The notes below the pieces were generated by a model that was given only the letters and a program-made list of their open reading frames with translations, was not told where the DNA came from and did no database searches. 64,000 nt of DNA from Oscarella lobularis (lineage: Eukaryota; Porifera; Homoscleromorpha; Homosclerophorida; Oscarellidae), in assembly GCF_947507565.1 (NCBI RefSeq), contig NC_089180.1:1178001-1242000 (forward strand). Reading direction: 5' to 3'. A program made the translations under genes and the position numbers. Positions 1-11,411 of the stretch are shown piece after piece (the stretch's first letter is position 1; the number at the start of each line of letters is the position of its first letter).

Positions 1-1094
1 ATTCATGAAACTGCTATTTATTTTTTTATATATATAATATGTTCTAGCTTTGTCTGAGAAGATTGCTGAGACTTATGCCGGTAAATCCACCAGCTACTTT
101 TGAACACTTTCAAACACTCGTTTTCGTTATCTAGGTTCAGTTTCCATATATAAAGGTATCTCTTATTTCTAAAGGTATCTCTTATTAGGGAAAATATTGA
201 AAAGGTCAAAACTGATTCACCTGCCACCCAAGAACAGCTAAGGATCCGTAAAACGTAGCAAAATATGGCCATGTCTGCTGAGACAAAATGCCAGCTGCTG
301 TTCCACCTAAACACATTGATGTGCTGAAGAGTGCCATCCAAGACTTGGTTTGGCTTGCAAAAAGCAAGGCCGTTGATTTGACGCCTATATTAACGTCGTC
401 TTTCTTATCCTAGGAGTCTCAGTCGACATGCAGAGAAAGTGAAAAAGTCTCACACCTGATGAGCGTAAATTGTGTCGTATATAATGGTCGAACAAATGCA
501 CGCTGCATAACGGAAGCATCAAGATGACCTCTAACCGCACTATATCCCACCAGCACTCCCCAATTAATAGTGAATCCTACACGCGTCAAAACAGCTCTAA
601 TTGTCATACTTATAAGTTGTCTACCGTATTTATCTAGCCACAGCTGCGGCCAGTGGGTAAATCTTTTCATCATAGGATAAAGTATAAACTGAGGAAAAAA
701 AAGGCGAGAGCCACGCTAAGAAACCCTGAAGATAACTCTCATTCACTTTATCCCATAATAGTTGAGAGAGAAAACAATTGGAAGAGCTGCTGTCAACTGA
801 AGTCCCAACGAGCCAATTGCTCCCGTCTGCGACACTTCTCCCGAGGCAAGTGGCCGGAATTTGGTATGAGCTACCTGTGATCATAAAATATTATGTACCA
901 ATATCTGATATCAGTGTTACGCTCACTTTTCCGTCTATGTCCCTGTCCCACAAGTCGTTGATAATGCAGGCAGCGCCGCGCATTAGAAACGATCCCATTC
1001 CAAATAGGGCGAGCATTTTGAATGACGGCAACGAAGCGGGTTCTGTGGCAAGGGCTATGCCCCAAGTGCAAGGCCAGTAGAGTAGCCAGCTCCA
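1..1094. other. No gene recognised
   Basis: Only short overlapping reading frames on both strands are present. None shows a domain, a signal peptide or a splice pattern that I can support. The stretch ends where the first copy of the 2.5 kb repeat begins. Confidence 0.5.
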
Positions 1095-4000
1095 GTACCT
1101 AAAAGGGTGAGTTACAGTCGGAGACTTGCTTTTTGGTGCCTAGTTCTGGCCATTTGAAGGCGTACTATTGGGGAAAGTTTTAAGTAATTTTCGTTGCCAA
1201 GGAGGTGTGAGGATACGGTAGGGAGGTGGTAGAGGGCAATTCTACCCTGGGTCTCCCTCTCTGAAAAAAATCCTAAACGTTTTAGAGCAATTTCTAAGGA
1301 ATTATGCAAGATTTTCGATTTTGTGAAAAAGGCCTAAAAGTAATAAGTTTCTGAATTAACGTCTGGTTTGGTTCGTTGTGGTTGTGTTATACATCGTTCG
1401 AAAGCGCTCGTCGAGCTCTATCTAGGTTCCTGCTGGTGGCGTGTGTAGATGTAATTGTAATTTGTTAGAAAAAAATTCATGTTTTTGGAGAGTGTCAACT
1501 TATACCTTTAATCTCATATAGAAGATTAGCGAGAATGACAATTGTTTAACTAAGGTTTTGTAGAGAATTTTCTGTAGATTAATTTGGGTGTAGGGTCTCT
1601 TGGTCAAATTTGAGCTTTGACGTAGTATAATCGTGTTTTTATGTATGGTTGCGTTTTTATTTCTAGGAGTCTTATGGTTTCTTTTGGAGCCGACCACCAG
1701 AGTTGTACGGGTGGAGCCCGTATAACGGCGGAGGGAGGCTCTCTCAAACGTGATCTTAGGGCCGGAAGTGTCTGTCTGTCTGTCTGTCTGTCTGTATGTC
1801 TGTTCGTCACGCTCGGTATTGTGACGTCACATAAGAAAAACCCTCACTTTGTAAAGCGCATGCGTGACATAGGGCCGAAAACGGTGACCCGAAAAAGGCG
1901 ATTTACGGCGCGAATAAAGCGTTTTTTCTTTCAGAAACGAAAAAAATGCTTAGAAACCCTTATTTCCAATTGATCTGTGCTATTTTCCGTGTTATAAATG
2001 CGCTGAGAAACCGAAACGACAGTTTTGATTGTCACGCTCTGACGTCACAATCAAAAGTATCCAGTCACATGTACAGTATATGGGTGGGTATGTACGCGTG
2101 TACGGGTAACAGGAAATATGACCCGTACACATGCATAGGTCCTCCTCAAATACAGAGCACATTATCAAGTGCCAGCATAAATGGCCAAACGGGACTTTTA
2201 GTAGCGCGCGAGGAATTCAGAGCGTAGTTTACATTTGGCGTAGTTTTGACGTTTGATCGTCACATCAAGGATTTCCAATGAAGTCTAGCATTTCTATTTA
2301 CGTCTATTTTGTAAGAAAACGGTTTTGATTTCACCGCAGACAACGTTTCTATACGTTTTGCTAAGAACACAGAAAAGTTCGTTTTTTTTCCAGTTTCAAA
2401 CAACATATGACGGCTTTCATAAACTCATCTGTCACTTTATACCATTTTCTAAAACTTCATTATCTTTGATTTTCAATACAGTAATTCGGTGGAAAGAAAC
2501 GGATGTCACGTGACGTAAATAGAAATGCATTTTTTTCCGTTAGGGATCAAGTTAGAAAGAAACTCACTCTATAAATGGCTTCTCACGTGCATTGTTTAGA
2601 AATTTATTATCGGCGAATTTGAAAATGTTCTTTCCTTTACAAAATTAGCGCGCGCTAAACTTGCAAAAAATTTAAATCTTTGGGAGTACGTCCCACAAAA
2701 GTCAAACTGACATCCCTGTTTAAAATAGGCATTAGAGCGATTTTCGTTGACACACAGTGACACTGTATGTCTTGCAGCGAGTGATCTACAGTGATCTTAG
2801 CGCGCGTTTTGTGGCCATTTATGCTGGCACGCACTGTACTGTACGTCAGAAAAGCGCCTAATTAGGAAAACACAGCAATCATGCAAGTACTGTATTTACA
2901 GTATGTAGGTAGGACTGAGCTGTACTAGTAGTAGCTAACGGCTGTAATGACAACGTGAATATGTGACAGCATAAAAACTATGACGTCACACTATGTTATG
3001 CACTCGCGTACGGTAAGCGGTGGGAGGCTCTGCATGATGGCAACACGGTGAACACCGGGCCATCATTCTCTAGTTAATTTTTTAGGAAAGTATATTGTGA
3101 TGAGTTGATTGTGGTGAATAAGTTTGGGAGTGTTGGGAATTTTTTCGGTGTATTTTTTGATGAGTGGGCGGTGGTTTATCCGGGTTGTGTATACACGGGG
3201 GCTGCGGTTTAAGTCATTACTATGGATCGGCTGAAAAATGGCTCTAAACAGGGCATTTACGGCAGAGACCGGCTAACGCGAAGGGTAAGGAACGTGTTTG
3301 TGTGTTATTCGTTGCGTGCGATCGCCAATGTTCGTCGCGCCTCTCGAATCGTCGCGAATCGATGCGAAACGATGTTTTCGAATCATTTTCGAACGTTTCG
3401 CGTCGTCCCGCGGCGTATTGCGAGCGTTTACGACGATTTTCGATGCGCGAAAAGGGGGCGGGCCCCTATGTTTCCGGCTCTCTCTACGGCAAACGGCGCA
3501 TCGGACGCCGTCGACGAACCGAAAATCAGAATCTAGATGATGTAGGCTTTCGATCGACGGTTCGTTCGTTCGTTGCCGTACGTCGCGTCGTTAAGGCGCG
3601 GCGGCGTCGTAAAGGTGGGGTGATTTGGACGCACGCGAGTAGGTGTGTTTGTTTATTTGGCGCGTTTTTGAATTGGAATTTTGCAATTTTCGACACGGCT
3701 CCGAACCAGTTCGATAGAGTAGTGCATTGCGGTTCGATTGGTCGTGGTCCGATCGTCGTGCGACGTTTCCTGGCGAAACGGCACGATTTTTAAGATGTTT
3801 TATCACGAATGAGAAAAATCGATTTTGTTTTTCCATTTTCTCCGTCCCCTGATGGAATTCTTTCGTGCAAAGGAATTCTATTCGGTGGTAGATTAGGGAC
3901 AAGAAATTTGGTGGTGATCGGCCAAATTTTTGGGTGGAATTTTCACCCAAATCGTTTTTTGCTTTTGTACATATTTGCGGCGTTCGCAAAGTGCCTTCCT

Positions 4001-4306
4001 GTGGTCGGATTGAGCCGAGATTTTTTATCTGATCTCTCCAGCGCCGGAATAATTGGTGGCCAAACTTTGGTTGCTATAGCAACCAAAAAAGTTTTATTTT
4101 TTTCTTTGACCCTATGTTATTGGATCTTCCCTTTCGTCAAGCGGGCCTGGAGGGCCGCGACAGGGGGACGGTATATGGGTGTTCATTGCTCGTTTGATTT
4201 TTTAGGGGGAAGTTTTCTGAGCGAAGAAGTTCAGAATGGAGTCAGATAAGTATTTTCGTAGCCTGCTACGTTGTGTGGGCTTTGGTTGTTGTGTATGTAT
4301 AGGGGT
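1095..4306 (+). repeat. Copy A of the 2.5 kb gene-like repeat
   Basis: Positions 1095-1685 and 3074-4306 match 8506-9085 and 9086-10338 almost base for base. The 1.39 kb between them is absent from the other copy and is a separate insertion. The unit has splice-like signals, for example an ATG-headed segment at 3222 running to AAGG|GTAAGG at about 3285. It also contains a GGGCCCC-bearing GC-rich segment near 3470 and a T-rich tract ending in TTTTTTAG near 4205. Reading frames differ between copies and no protein family is visible, so I read it as a transcribed-looking non-coding repeat. Homology stops abruptly after AGGGGT at 4306, just before the SRP68 piece. Confidence 0.8.
1686..3073 (+). 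mobile_element. Helentron-like non-autonomous insertion
   Basis: Comparison with the empty site in copy C (T|T between 9085 and 9086) gives exact ends with no target duplication: TTTT, then GGAGCC...CTCTAG, then TTAATT. The 3' end has a strong hairpin at 3034-3066 (ATGATGGC / GCCATCAT with inner CGGTG / CACCG), followed seven bases later by CTAG. Insertion at T|T, no duplication and a 3' subterminal hairpin fit rolling-circle elements of the Helentron/Helitron2 type. The 5' end is also palindromic (GAGCC near 1687, GGCTC near 1736). Inside are a (GTCT)n tract near 1771-1803, a hairpin at 2098-2130, and long inverted arms at 2169-2187 and 2812-2830. No Rep/helicase gene is present, so it is non-autonomous. 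Confidence 0.65.
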
Positions 4307-4489
4307 ACACTGGCGAATTGGAGGTGAAGCGGGCAGCCAGGAGACGATGACGACTCCGGAAAGTTGCCTAGTTTGAATAAGATAGTGGAAGAAACTCCTA
4401 ACGTATGGAGTATAGTGTCTCCGAGTACTTAGACGCTAAGTGTTCTGTTTAGACCGACCACGAGCGGATAAAGATGATTTTGAGGCGGG

Positions 4490-5671
4490 CTGATCATAAA
4501 GGAAGCGCAAGGCCAGCGCGGTCTTCGCCACGGGGATAATCAACGATATAGGCGAGCGAAAAGGACTAAAAACGAGTCACGTGATGGACTAAGCGATCCT
4601 ACTTTCGCAGGCAATACTGTTCTCGACGTCTTCGTCGCGTGAGAAAGTCTCTCAGCTTCGTTCACGGTTCGAGACATCGATTCCATCCGAAAGAGCTCAC
4701 AATTGACGTCATAACGGATTCGAAGTAGGAGAAAAATAGACTAGGAGCTGTAGAGAGTCTCAGAGCTGAGAAATCTCTTTCTCTCTTGATTACTAGATTT
4801 CTACTATTGCCTTTGATGAATTCTGAACGAGCGTGGGCGTATGCCCTACAGTTACGACAGCAGGCGAACACGGAGTCGCGAAAGCGATTTCACATGGTTC
4901 GACGCTTGAAAAAGGCAGCCAAGCACGCGAGAGCATTGAGCCAGCTGTGCAAAGCAGACATATGCGAAGCAAGAACGAAACTAGAAGCGCAGGTCAGAAA
5001 AGAAAACAAAACGAATAAAACTTTGAATGCAAAGGGTAATCGGATTAGGCTTATTCTGCTTGGATGAATGGGAATTTGAACTTTGAGATGAGAGAGTGGC
5101 AGACTGCACTTAGTCTCTTTAGAGAAGCAAGGCAGGTAGTACTAATAATCTATATCCAAACTATTGATTTAGTAAGAAAAAGGAGTGATGTCATTGTAGT
5201 CTTAGTTTTGCTCATAAAAAAAATCTTTTATTTAGTACAATTTACGGGAGACTTGCCAGCGCTTTGCCGGCGCACAAGGCACTTTACGATCCCAACATTC
5301 GTTACTGCGCGTACAACGTCGGCGACGGCAGCGCCGACATCGAAGAGCTGATGAAGCTGAGAATGACTGCAGGAGACGACCAAGATCTCTTAGCAGGAAA
5401 AATAGACGTACGAAGCTCGCGAGGTCGAAGGTTAGATAGAAATTCTCTTTTTTAGGAAGTTTTGGCTCAGAGCCGAGACCAGCAGGCGGAGACGATGAAG
5501 GAGATCACGTGGAACGGGCAGACGGTGCCCGTGAAGAACGAGAAAGTGCGCGTCTTTATTTTGCGTACTCTGGAAAGCGATCAGGAGATCGTGCGCGCCG
5601 AGACGTTCGAACAGAAAATGGAGCTCTATGATTCACTGCTGATGGCATGCAAAGATGCGCAGCAAAAAGAA
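4490..5671 (+). pseudogene. SRP68: SRP68 5' half (signal recognition particle 68 kDa subunit)
   Basis: Six exons with tiny introns can be read: about 4490-4551, 4611-4724, 4797-4992, 5049-5135, 5236-5407 and 5456-5671. Together they give the N-terminal part of SRP68: LIIKEAQGQRGLRHGDNQRYR, YCSRRLRRVRKSLSF, SERAWAYALQLRQQANTESR, then PNIRYCAYNVGDGS and ITWNGQTVPVKNEKVR. SRP68 binds 7S RNA and SRP72 in the signal recognition particle. The first intron begins GC, not GT (4552). The true first exon is not found. The C-terminal part, roughly the second half of the protein, is missing: after QQKE the next exon belongs to SMC5. The piece is therefore a gene fragment or the 5' part of a chimera, not a complete SRP68. 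Confidence 0.85.
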
Positions 5672-5724
5672 GTACATAGACTAAATAATTAATAAATCAA
5701 TAAGGATTAAATATACAACCTCAG

Positions 5725-7135
5725 GTTGGCACCCAAGTCAGTTCCATGAATATTCAGCTATCGAATCTGTGTCAATTTTTACCTCAAGTATAGAAGGAAG
5801 ATGTTATTGGAATTTTTTCTCCAAAATTTTTTTTGATTTATTAGGACAAAGTTGTTGAATTTGCTAAAATGAATCCCGTCGAACTTCTTCGCGCGACCGT
5901 GAAAGCAGTTCGTTTTTCGTATCCGTGACGACCAAAAATTATTTAAGTATTTTTATAGTTGAATTTTGAGATTGGACACGAGGAATTGATTCGACGTCAG
6001 AAACAACTTCACAATATGAAAGAGAGAGGCAAAGAAATGAAAGCGAAACAAGAACAATTGACACAACAACAGGAATTACATCGAGGCGACGTGGAAAGAT
6101 TCGAGGAGAGAAGACGACAAATCAACAATCTTGAAAAACTCAAAATGAAACGCGCCTACGTGGTACTAATGAATTAAAATAAAATAGAATAAATAAATAA
6201 ATAATATATTCTGTGTCACGTGGTCTAGTATTACAATAGTCTTCGAGATGTGCACACGGCTGCGAAGGAACGTCTCTCCGTTGCTATGAAGCAATTGAAA
6301 AAAGCCAAAGATTGATCCGGGCCAATTCAGCGAAAAATCACTGAAGCAAATGAGAATATTGATGCACACAAAATGTCTACTAGAGATTTATGATGATACA
6401 TCTGATCATCATGTGGCAATTCTTGTGTATAGTCGCACAAAGTCACAAAGGGTAGACAGGACGTATCCGGGAAATTGAGCACTTTAGAATCTCTAGAACA
6501 TGACGTAATAAAATTAATTAATAAAATTAATTAATAATGTTGAATTCAGCTTGGAGAGCCCAAACAAACTTATAAGGAGAGCTTGTATCAAAGAGAAGAA
6601 GCGTATGGGAGAGTGAGTTCGTATCATATCACGTGTTTATTATTTATCTATTTTTTATGCGTCAGTATCCGACACCTTGAGAGGGAAATACAAGCTCTCA
6701 AACTAGACGCTCTTCCGCCTTCCGAAAACGTCGGCGTAAGAAAAAACTAAAATCCCGGATATTGTATTGCAATAATTTTTAATAATTTTTTGTAGTCACA
6801 AGCCGATGAACTTGCGCGTAAAATTTCAAAGTGCAGCCGGGATATTAACAGAGTATCAACCGATAGGACCCGTATACGTCAGGAAAGCGATGATCTAAAA
6901 GCTCGATCAAGAGGTAAGAAACCTACATGACGTCATTATTTGTTTGTTTATTTATTTATTTATAAGGGTTTTCTGAGGAATTGAAACGGCTTGAAGACTT
7001 GAACCAGCGTCGAGATCAAATCCTTCAAAAGAATGTCCCCGGATGCTTACAAAGCTGTTCAATGGCTTCGTTCCAATCAGGGAATGTTTAGAGAGCCGGT
7101 ATTAGAGCCAATTTTCTTGCTGGTACAGTATGTAT
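5725..7135 (+). pseudogene. SMC5: SMC5 internal fragment, decayed
   Basis: Exon 5725-5787 gives NIQLSNLCQFLPQ and exon 5845 onward gives DKVVEFAKMNPVELLRATVK, the start of the SMC5 coiled coil. Further exons give GHEELIRRQKQLHNMKERGK, QADELARKISKCSRDINR and DAYKAVQWLRSNQ, the approach to the hinge. SMC5 is a core of the SMC5/6 DNA-repair complex. Both the N-terminal ATPase half and everything after the early hinge are missing. An in-frame TGA near 6314 and a frame change near 7030 mark decay, although the latter could be a base-calling error. The first SMC5 exon is in the same phase as the last SRP68 exon, and about 53 bp of intron-like DNA separates them. Confidence 0.82.
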
Positions 7136-7239
7136 AAATAGAATAGTAGCATGGAAATGTAGTGCGTCTGAAAATCGGTTGTGTTTTACGTGTGTAGCAG
7201 TGTACGAAAGCGTATATGTGCAATTTACGTATGTTTTTG

Positions 7240-8490
7240 AAATACGCGCGGTTGTTTATCCGGGTTGCGTATATACGGGAGCTGTACTTTCATTCACTGC
7301 GACAGTGTGACTGAAAACGGCTCGAAAAGGGGCGAATACGGCGCCGGAAAAGAGAAAACGATCATCGCGAAGGGTAAGGAACGTTTTCGCGTGGTATTCG
7401 TTGCGCGTGATCGGGTTTCGGGGCCTCGTCTTCGCTTGGGGGTGCTGTCTCCTTGCCTCTTTGTTGTATCTGCGGTTTTTTGAAGTTTAGGCGATTCGCG
7501 GTGAGGTTTCAGGCTCGCGTGAGGGATCGTTAACGGCGCGCAGAGGAGAATGGGGGCCCGATAGGAGAAACTGGCCTTTTTTGTACAGATCACGCAGTTT
7601 CGAGCGTTGTATTCGATAAGATCGGGTTTAGAGCGTGGTTTTAGGCATAGTTTAGCTTTGGTATCATCGCGTTTACATAAGGGGCTTTTATATGGGTATT
7701 CATTGGTCGTTTGATTTTTTAGGGGGAAGTTTTCTGAGCGAAGGGGTTCGGGATGGAGTCAGATAAGTATTTTCGTAGCCTGCACGTTGTGTGGGCTTTG
7801 GTTGTTGTGTATAGGGGTGGATCAAACAAGGGGGGGGGGGGGGGGGGGGGGGGGGGGTCGACACGATTAGGTATGGATTGAAGTAGTCTCTAGCAGTGTG
7901 ACTGATTTTGATTTATTTTTACTAGGGGCGTTCAATTGGAAGGGAAAGGGCACCAAACTTGAGAGGAAGAAGAGGGGGTTCGATGAAGAGAAGAAAGGAG
8001 TCCTCGGAGAGTTTATGGTAAGGGATATAGGTTCGTGTTCTGTCTTTGGGAATGTATGTAACGTTTTTTCTCTAGGGGAACACGAGTGGAGAGGAAAGGA
8101 GAAGGGGAGGACACGACACGCGATGGAGACAGAAGGAGAAGAAGGAAAATGGATCGATTGAAGGTATGTGGTGTATGTTTGATTTTGGTTGAGAAATTAT
8201 TTTTAATTGAGTTCCTCTAGGAGCGTATAAACGGAAGGAGGAGGAGAGGAGAAGAACACGCGATGGAGACAGAAGTGCGAGCAAGGAAGAAGAAGGACGA
8301 TGGATCGATCGTAGATACGGGTTGTAGGTATGGGTTAGGTTCAATAGGGAGAGCTGGGGGGTGGCTTAGAGAAATTTTTTGGCTATGTGGGAAGGGTTTA
8401 TAGGGGCTTGGGGGCACTCTAGGGAGATAGGGTCGACAAATAGGTTTTTGGAAAATCTACGGTGACAATGGCAACGATGGGGTCCAGGTG
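7240..8490 (+). repeat. Copy B of the gene-like repeat (5' diverged)
   Basis: From about 7680 to 8490 this matches 10193-11020 closely. The part from 7240 to 7570 is a diverged version of 3180-3560 and 9190-9600, sharing TTTATCCGGGTTG and GCGAAGGGTAAGGAACG. It contains a 28-base G run (7830-7857), then A/G-rich exon-like blocks bounded by AG and GTAAGG or GTATG (about 7926-8016, 8079-8163, 8221-8331). The blocks have no consistent reading frame between copies. Its end, GGGGTCCAGGTG, is shared with copy C. Confidence 0.75.
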
Positions 8491-8505
8491 TTTGGTAGCG
8501 AGGCG

Positions 8506-11020
8506 GTACCTAAAAGGGTGAGTTACAGTCGGAGACTTGCTTTTTGGTGCCTAGTTCTCGCCATTTGAAGGCGTACTATTGGGGGAAAGTTTTAAGTAAT
8601 TTTCGTTGCCAAGGAGATGTGAGGATTCGGTAGGGAGGTGGTAGAGAGCAATTCTCCCTGTCTGAAAAAAATCCTGAGCGTTTTAGAGCAATTTCTGAGG
8701 AAATATGCAAGATTTTCGATTTTGTGAAAAAGGCCTAAAAGTAATAAGTTGCTGGATTAACGTCTGGTTTGGTTCGTTGTGGTTGTGTTATATATCGTTC
8801 GAAAGCGCTCGTCGAGCTCAATCTAGGTTCCTGCTGGTGGCGTGTGTAGATGTAATTGTAATTTGTTAGAAAAAATTCATGTTTTTGGAGAGTGTCAACT
8901 TATACCTTTAATCTCATATAGAAGATTAGCGAGAATGGCAATTGTTTAACTAAGGTTTTGTAGAGAATTTTCTGTAGATTAATTTGGGTGTAGGGTCTCT
9001 TGGTCAAATTTGAGCTTTGACGTAATATAATCGTGTTTTTATGTATGGTTGCGTTTTTGTTTCTAGGAGTCTTATGGTTTCTTTTTTAATTTTTTAGGAA
9101 AGTATATTGTGATGAGTTGATTGTGTTGAATATGTTTGGCAGTGTTGGGAATTTTTTCGGTTAATTCGCGTGTATTTTTGAGGAGTGGGCGGTGGTTTAT
9201 CCGGGTTGTGTATACACGGGGGCTGCGGTTTAAGTCATTACTACGGATCGGCTGAAAAATGGCTCTAAACAGGGCATTTACGGCAGAGACCGGCTAACGC
9301 GAAGGGTAAGGAACGTGTTTGTGTGTTATTCGTTGCGTGCGATCGCCAATGTTCGTCGCGCCTCTCGAATCGTCGCGAATCGATGCGAAACGATGTTTTC
9401 GAATCATTTTCGAACGTTTCGCGTCGTCCCGCGGCGTATTGCGAGCGTTTACGACGATTTTCGATGCGCGAAAAGGGGGCGGGCCCCTATGTTTCTGGCT
9501 CTCTCTACGGCAAACGGCGCATCGGACGCCGTCGACGAACCGAAAATCAGAATCTAGATGATGTAGGCTTTCGATCGACGGTTCGTTCGTTGCCGTACGT
9601 CGCGTCGTTAAGGCGCGGCGGCGTCGTAAAGGTGGGGTGATTTGGACGCACGCGACTACGTAGGTGTGTTTGTTTATTTGGCGCGTTTTTGAATTGAAAT
9701 TTTGCAATTTTCGACACGGCTCCGAACCAGTTCGATAGAGTAGCGCATTGCGGTTCGATTGGTCGTGGTCCGGTCGTCGTGCGACGTTTCCTGGCGAAAC
9801 GGCACGATTTTTAAGATGTTTTATCACGAATGAGAAAAATCGATTTTGTTTTTCCATTTTCTCCGTCCCCTGATGGAATTCTTTCACGATTTTTTGTGGA
9901 AAGGAATTCTATTTGGTGGTAGATTAGGGACAAGAAATTTGGTGGCGATCGGCCAAATTTTTGGGTGGAATTTTCACCCAAATCGTTTTTTGGCTTTTGG
10001 TACATATTTGCGGCGTTCGCAAAGTGCCTTCCTGTGGTCGGATTGAGCCGTGATTTTTTATCTGATCTCTCCAGCGCCGAAATAATTGGTGGCCAAACTT
10101 TGGTTTCTATAGCAACCAAAAATTTTATTTTTTTTCTTTGACCCTAAGTTATTGGATCTTCCCTTTCGTCAAGCGGGCCTGGAGGGCCGCGACAGGGCGA
10201 CGGTATATGGGTGTTCATTGCTCGTTTGATTTTTTAGGGGGAAGTTTTCTGAGCGAAGAAGTTCGGAATGGAGTCAGATAAGTATTTTCATAGCCTGCTA
10301 CGTTGTGTGGGCTTTGGTTGTTGTGTATGTATAGGGGTGGATCAAACGAGGGGGGGGGGGGGGGGGGGGGGGGTCGACACGATTAGGTATGGATTGAAGT
10401 AGTCTCTCGCAGTGTGACTGATTTTGATTTATTTTTACTAGGGGCGTTCAATTGGTAGGGAAAGGGCACCAAACTTGAGAGGAAGAAGAAGGGGATCGAT
10501 GAAGAGAAGAAAGGAGCCCTCGGAGAGTTTATGGTAAGGGATATAGGTTCGTGTTCTGTCTTTGGGAATGTTTGTAACGTTTTTTCTCTAGGGGAACACG
10601 AGTGTTGAGGAAAGGAGAAGGGGAGGACACGACACGCGACGGAAACAGAAGGATGAGCGGAGAAAAAGGAAAATGGATCAATTGAAGGTATGGGGTGTAT
10701 GTTTGATTTTGGTTGAGGAATTATTTTTAATTGAGTTCCTCTAGGAGCGTATAAACGGAAGGAGGAGGAGAGGAGAAGAACACGCGATTGAGACAGAAGT
10801 GCGAGCAAGGAAGAAGAAGGACGATGGATCGATCGTAGATACGGGTTGTAGGTATGACTTTCGAGTTAGGTTCGATAGGGAGAGCTGGTGGTGGTTTAGA
10901 GAAATTTTTTGGCTATCTGGGAAGGGTTTATAGGGGCTTGGGGGGACTGTAGGGAGATAGGGGTCGACCAATAGGTTTTTCGAAATCTACGGTTACCATG
11001 GCAACGATGGGGTCCAGGTG
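8506..11020 (+). repeat. Copy C, the full 2.5 kb gene-like repeat unit
   Basis: This copy contains in one piece everything that copies A and B hold in part, so it defines the unit. In order it has a 5' segment, the uninterrupted T|T site used by the Helentron-like element in copy A (9085/9086), the GC-rich GGGCCCC segment (about 9310-9600), and a 24-base G run (10350-10373). These are followed by A/G-rich exon-like blocks with AG...GTAAGG borders. Open frames of up to 197 codons on the minus strand here are not shared by the other copies and show no domain. Confidence 0.8.
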
Positions 11021-11060
11021 AAGTTCGAACGCGTAGCTCGTTGAGAATCGATGCTTTTTG

Positions 11061-11113
11061 TGAGGAGGGCTAAAAGTCGTGAGGAGGGCTAAAAGTCGTG
11101 AGGAGGACTAAAT
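11061..11113. repeat. 19 bp tandem repeat, almost three copies
   Basis: The unit TGAGGAGGGCTAAAAGTCG is repeated twice exactly and a third time with changes (ending GGACTAAATG). It lies just past the end of repeat copy C. Confidence 0.85.
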
Positions 11114-11247
11114 GTAGCCATTCTAGATGAAAAAATGACGCAATCTTTTTTTTGTAATTGTTGTTGCGAGATTCTCTAAAGTAACTGTTCTGACAGAGTA
11201 GCTTTCCTGAAATTAAATCAATCATTGACACGACTACTGTTCTTTTA

Positions 11248-11411
11248 CATTGAAAATTCCCGTATACAGTAGGAAAACGGCTTCTCGCTAAAAAACCACG
11301 AAAAGAGGAGGAGCAGTGCTCTTATGTCCCGTATAAAAATCGTGGCTCCTCCTCTTTTCTAGGTTTTTTATCAAGAAGCCGTTTTCTTACTGTATACGGG
11401 AATTTTAAATG
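11248..11411. mobile_element. MITE-like foldback element
   Basis: The two halves are nearly perfect inverted copies: CCCGTATACAGTAGGAAAAC at the left and its complement ending GTATACGGG at the right, with arms of about 75 bp and a short loop near 11325. The size, the lack of coding capacity and the near-perfect stem fit a miniature inverted-repeat transposon. It overlaps the 3' end of the ZFYVE26-like gene: the last reading frame there runs into the element and stops inside it, at 11322. No clear target duplication was found. Confidence 0.7.

Noticed and set aside
9294-9887. 197-codon minus-strand open frame in repeat copy C
   Set aside because: The matching frame in copy A is interrupted and begins elsewhere, and the sequence has no domain; GC-rich DNA keeps frames open by chance.
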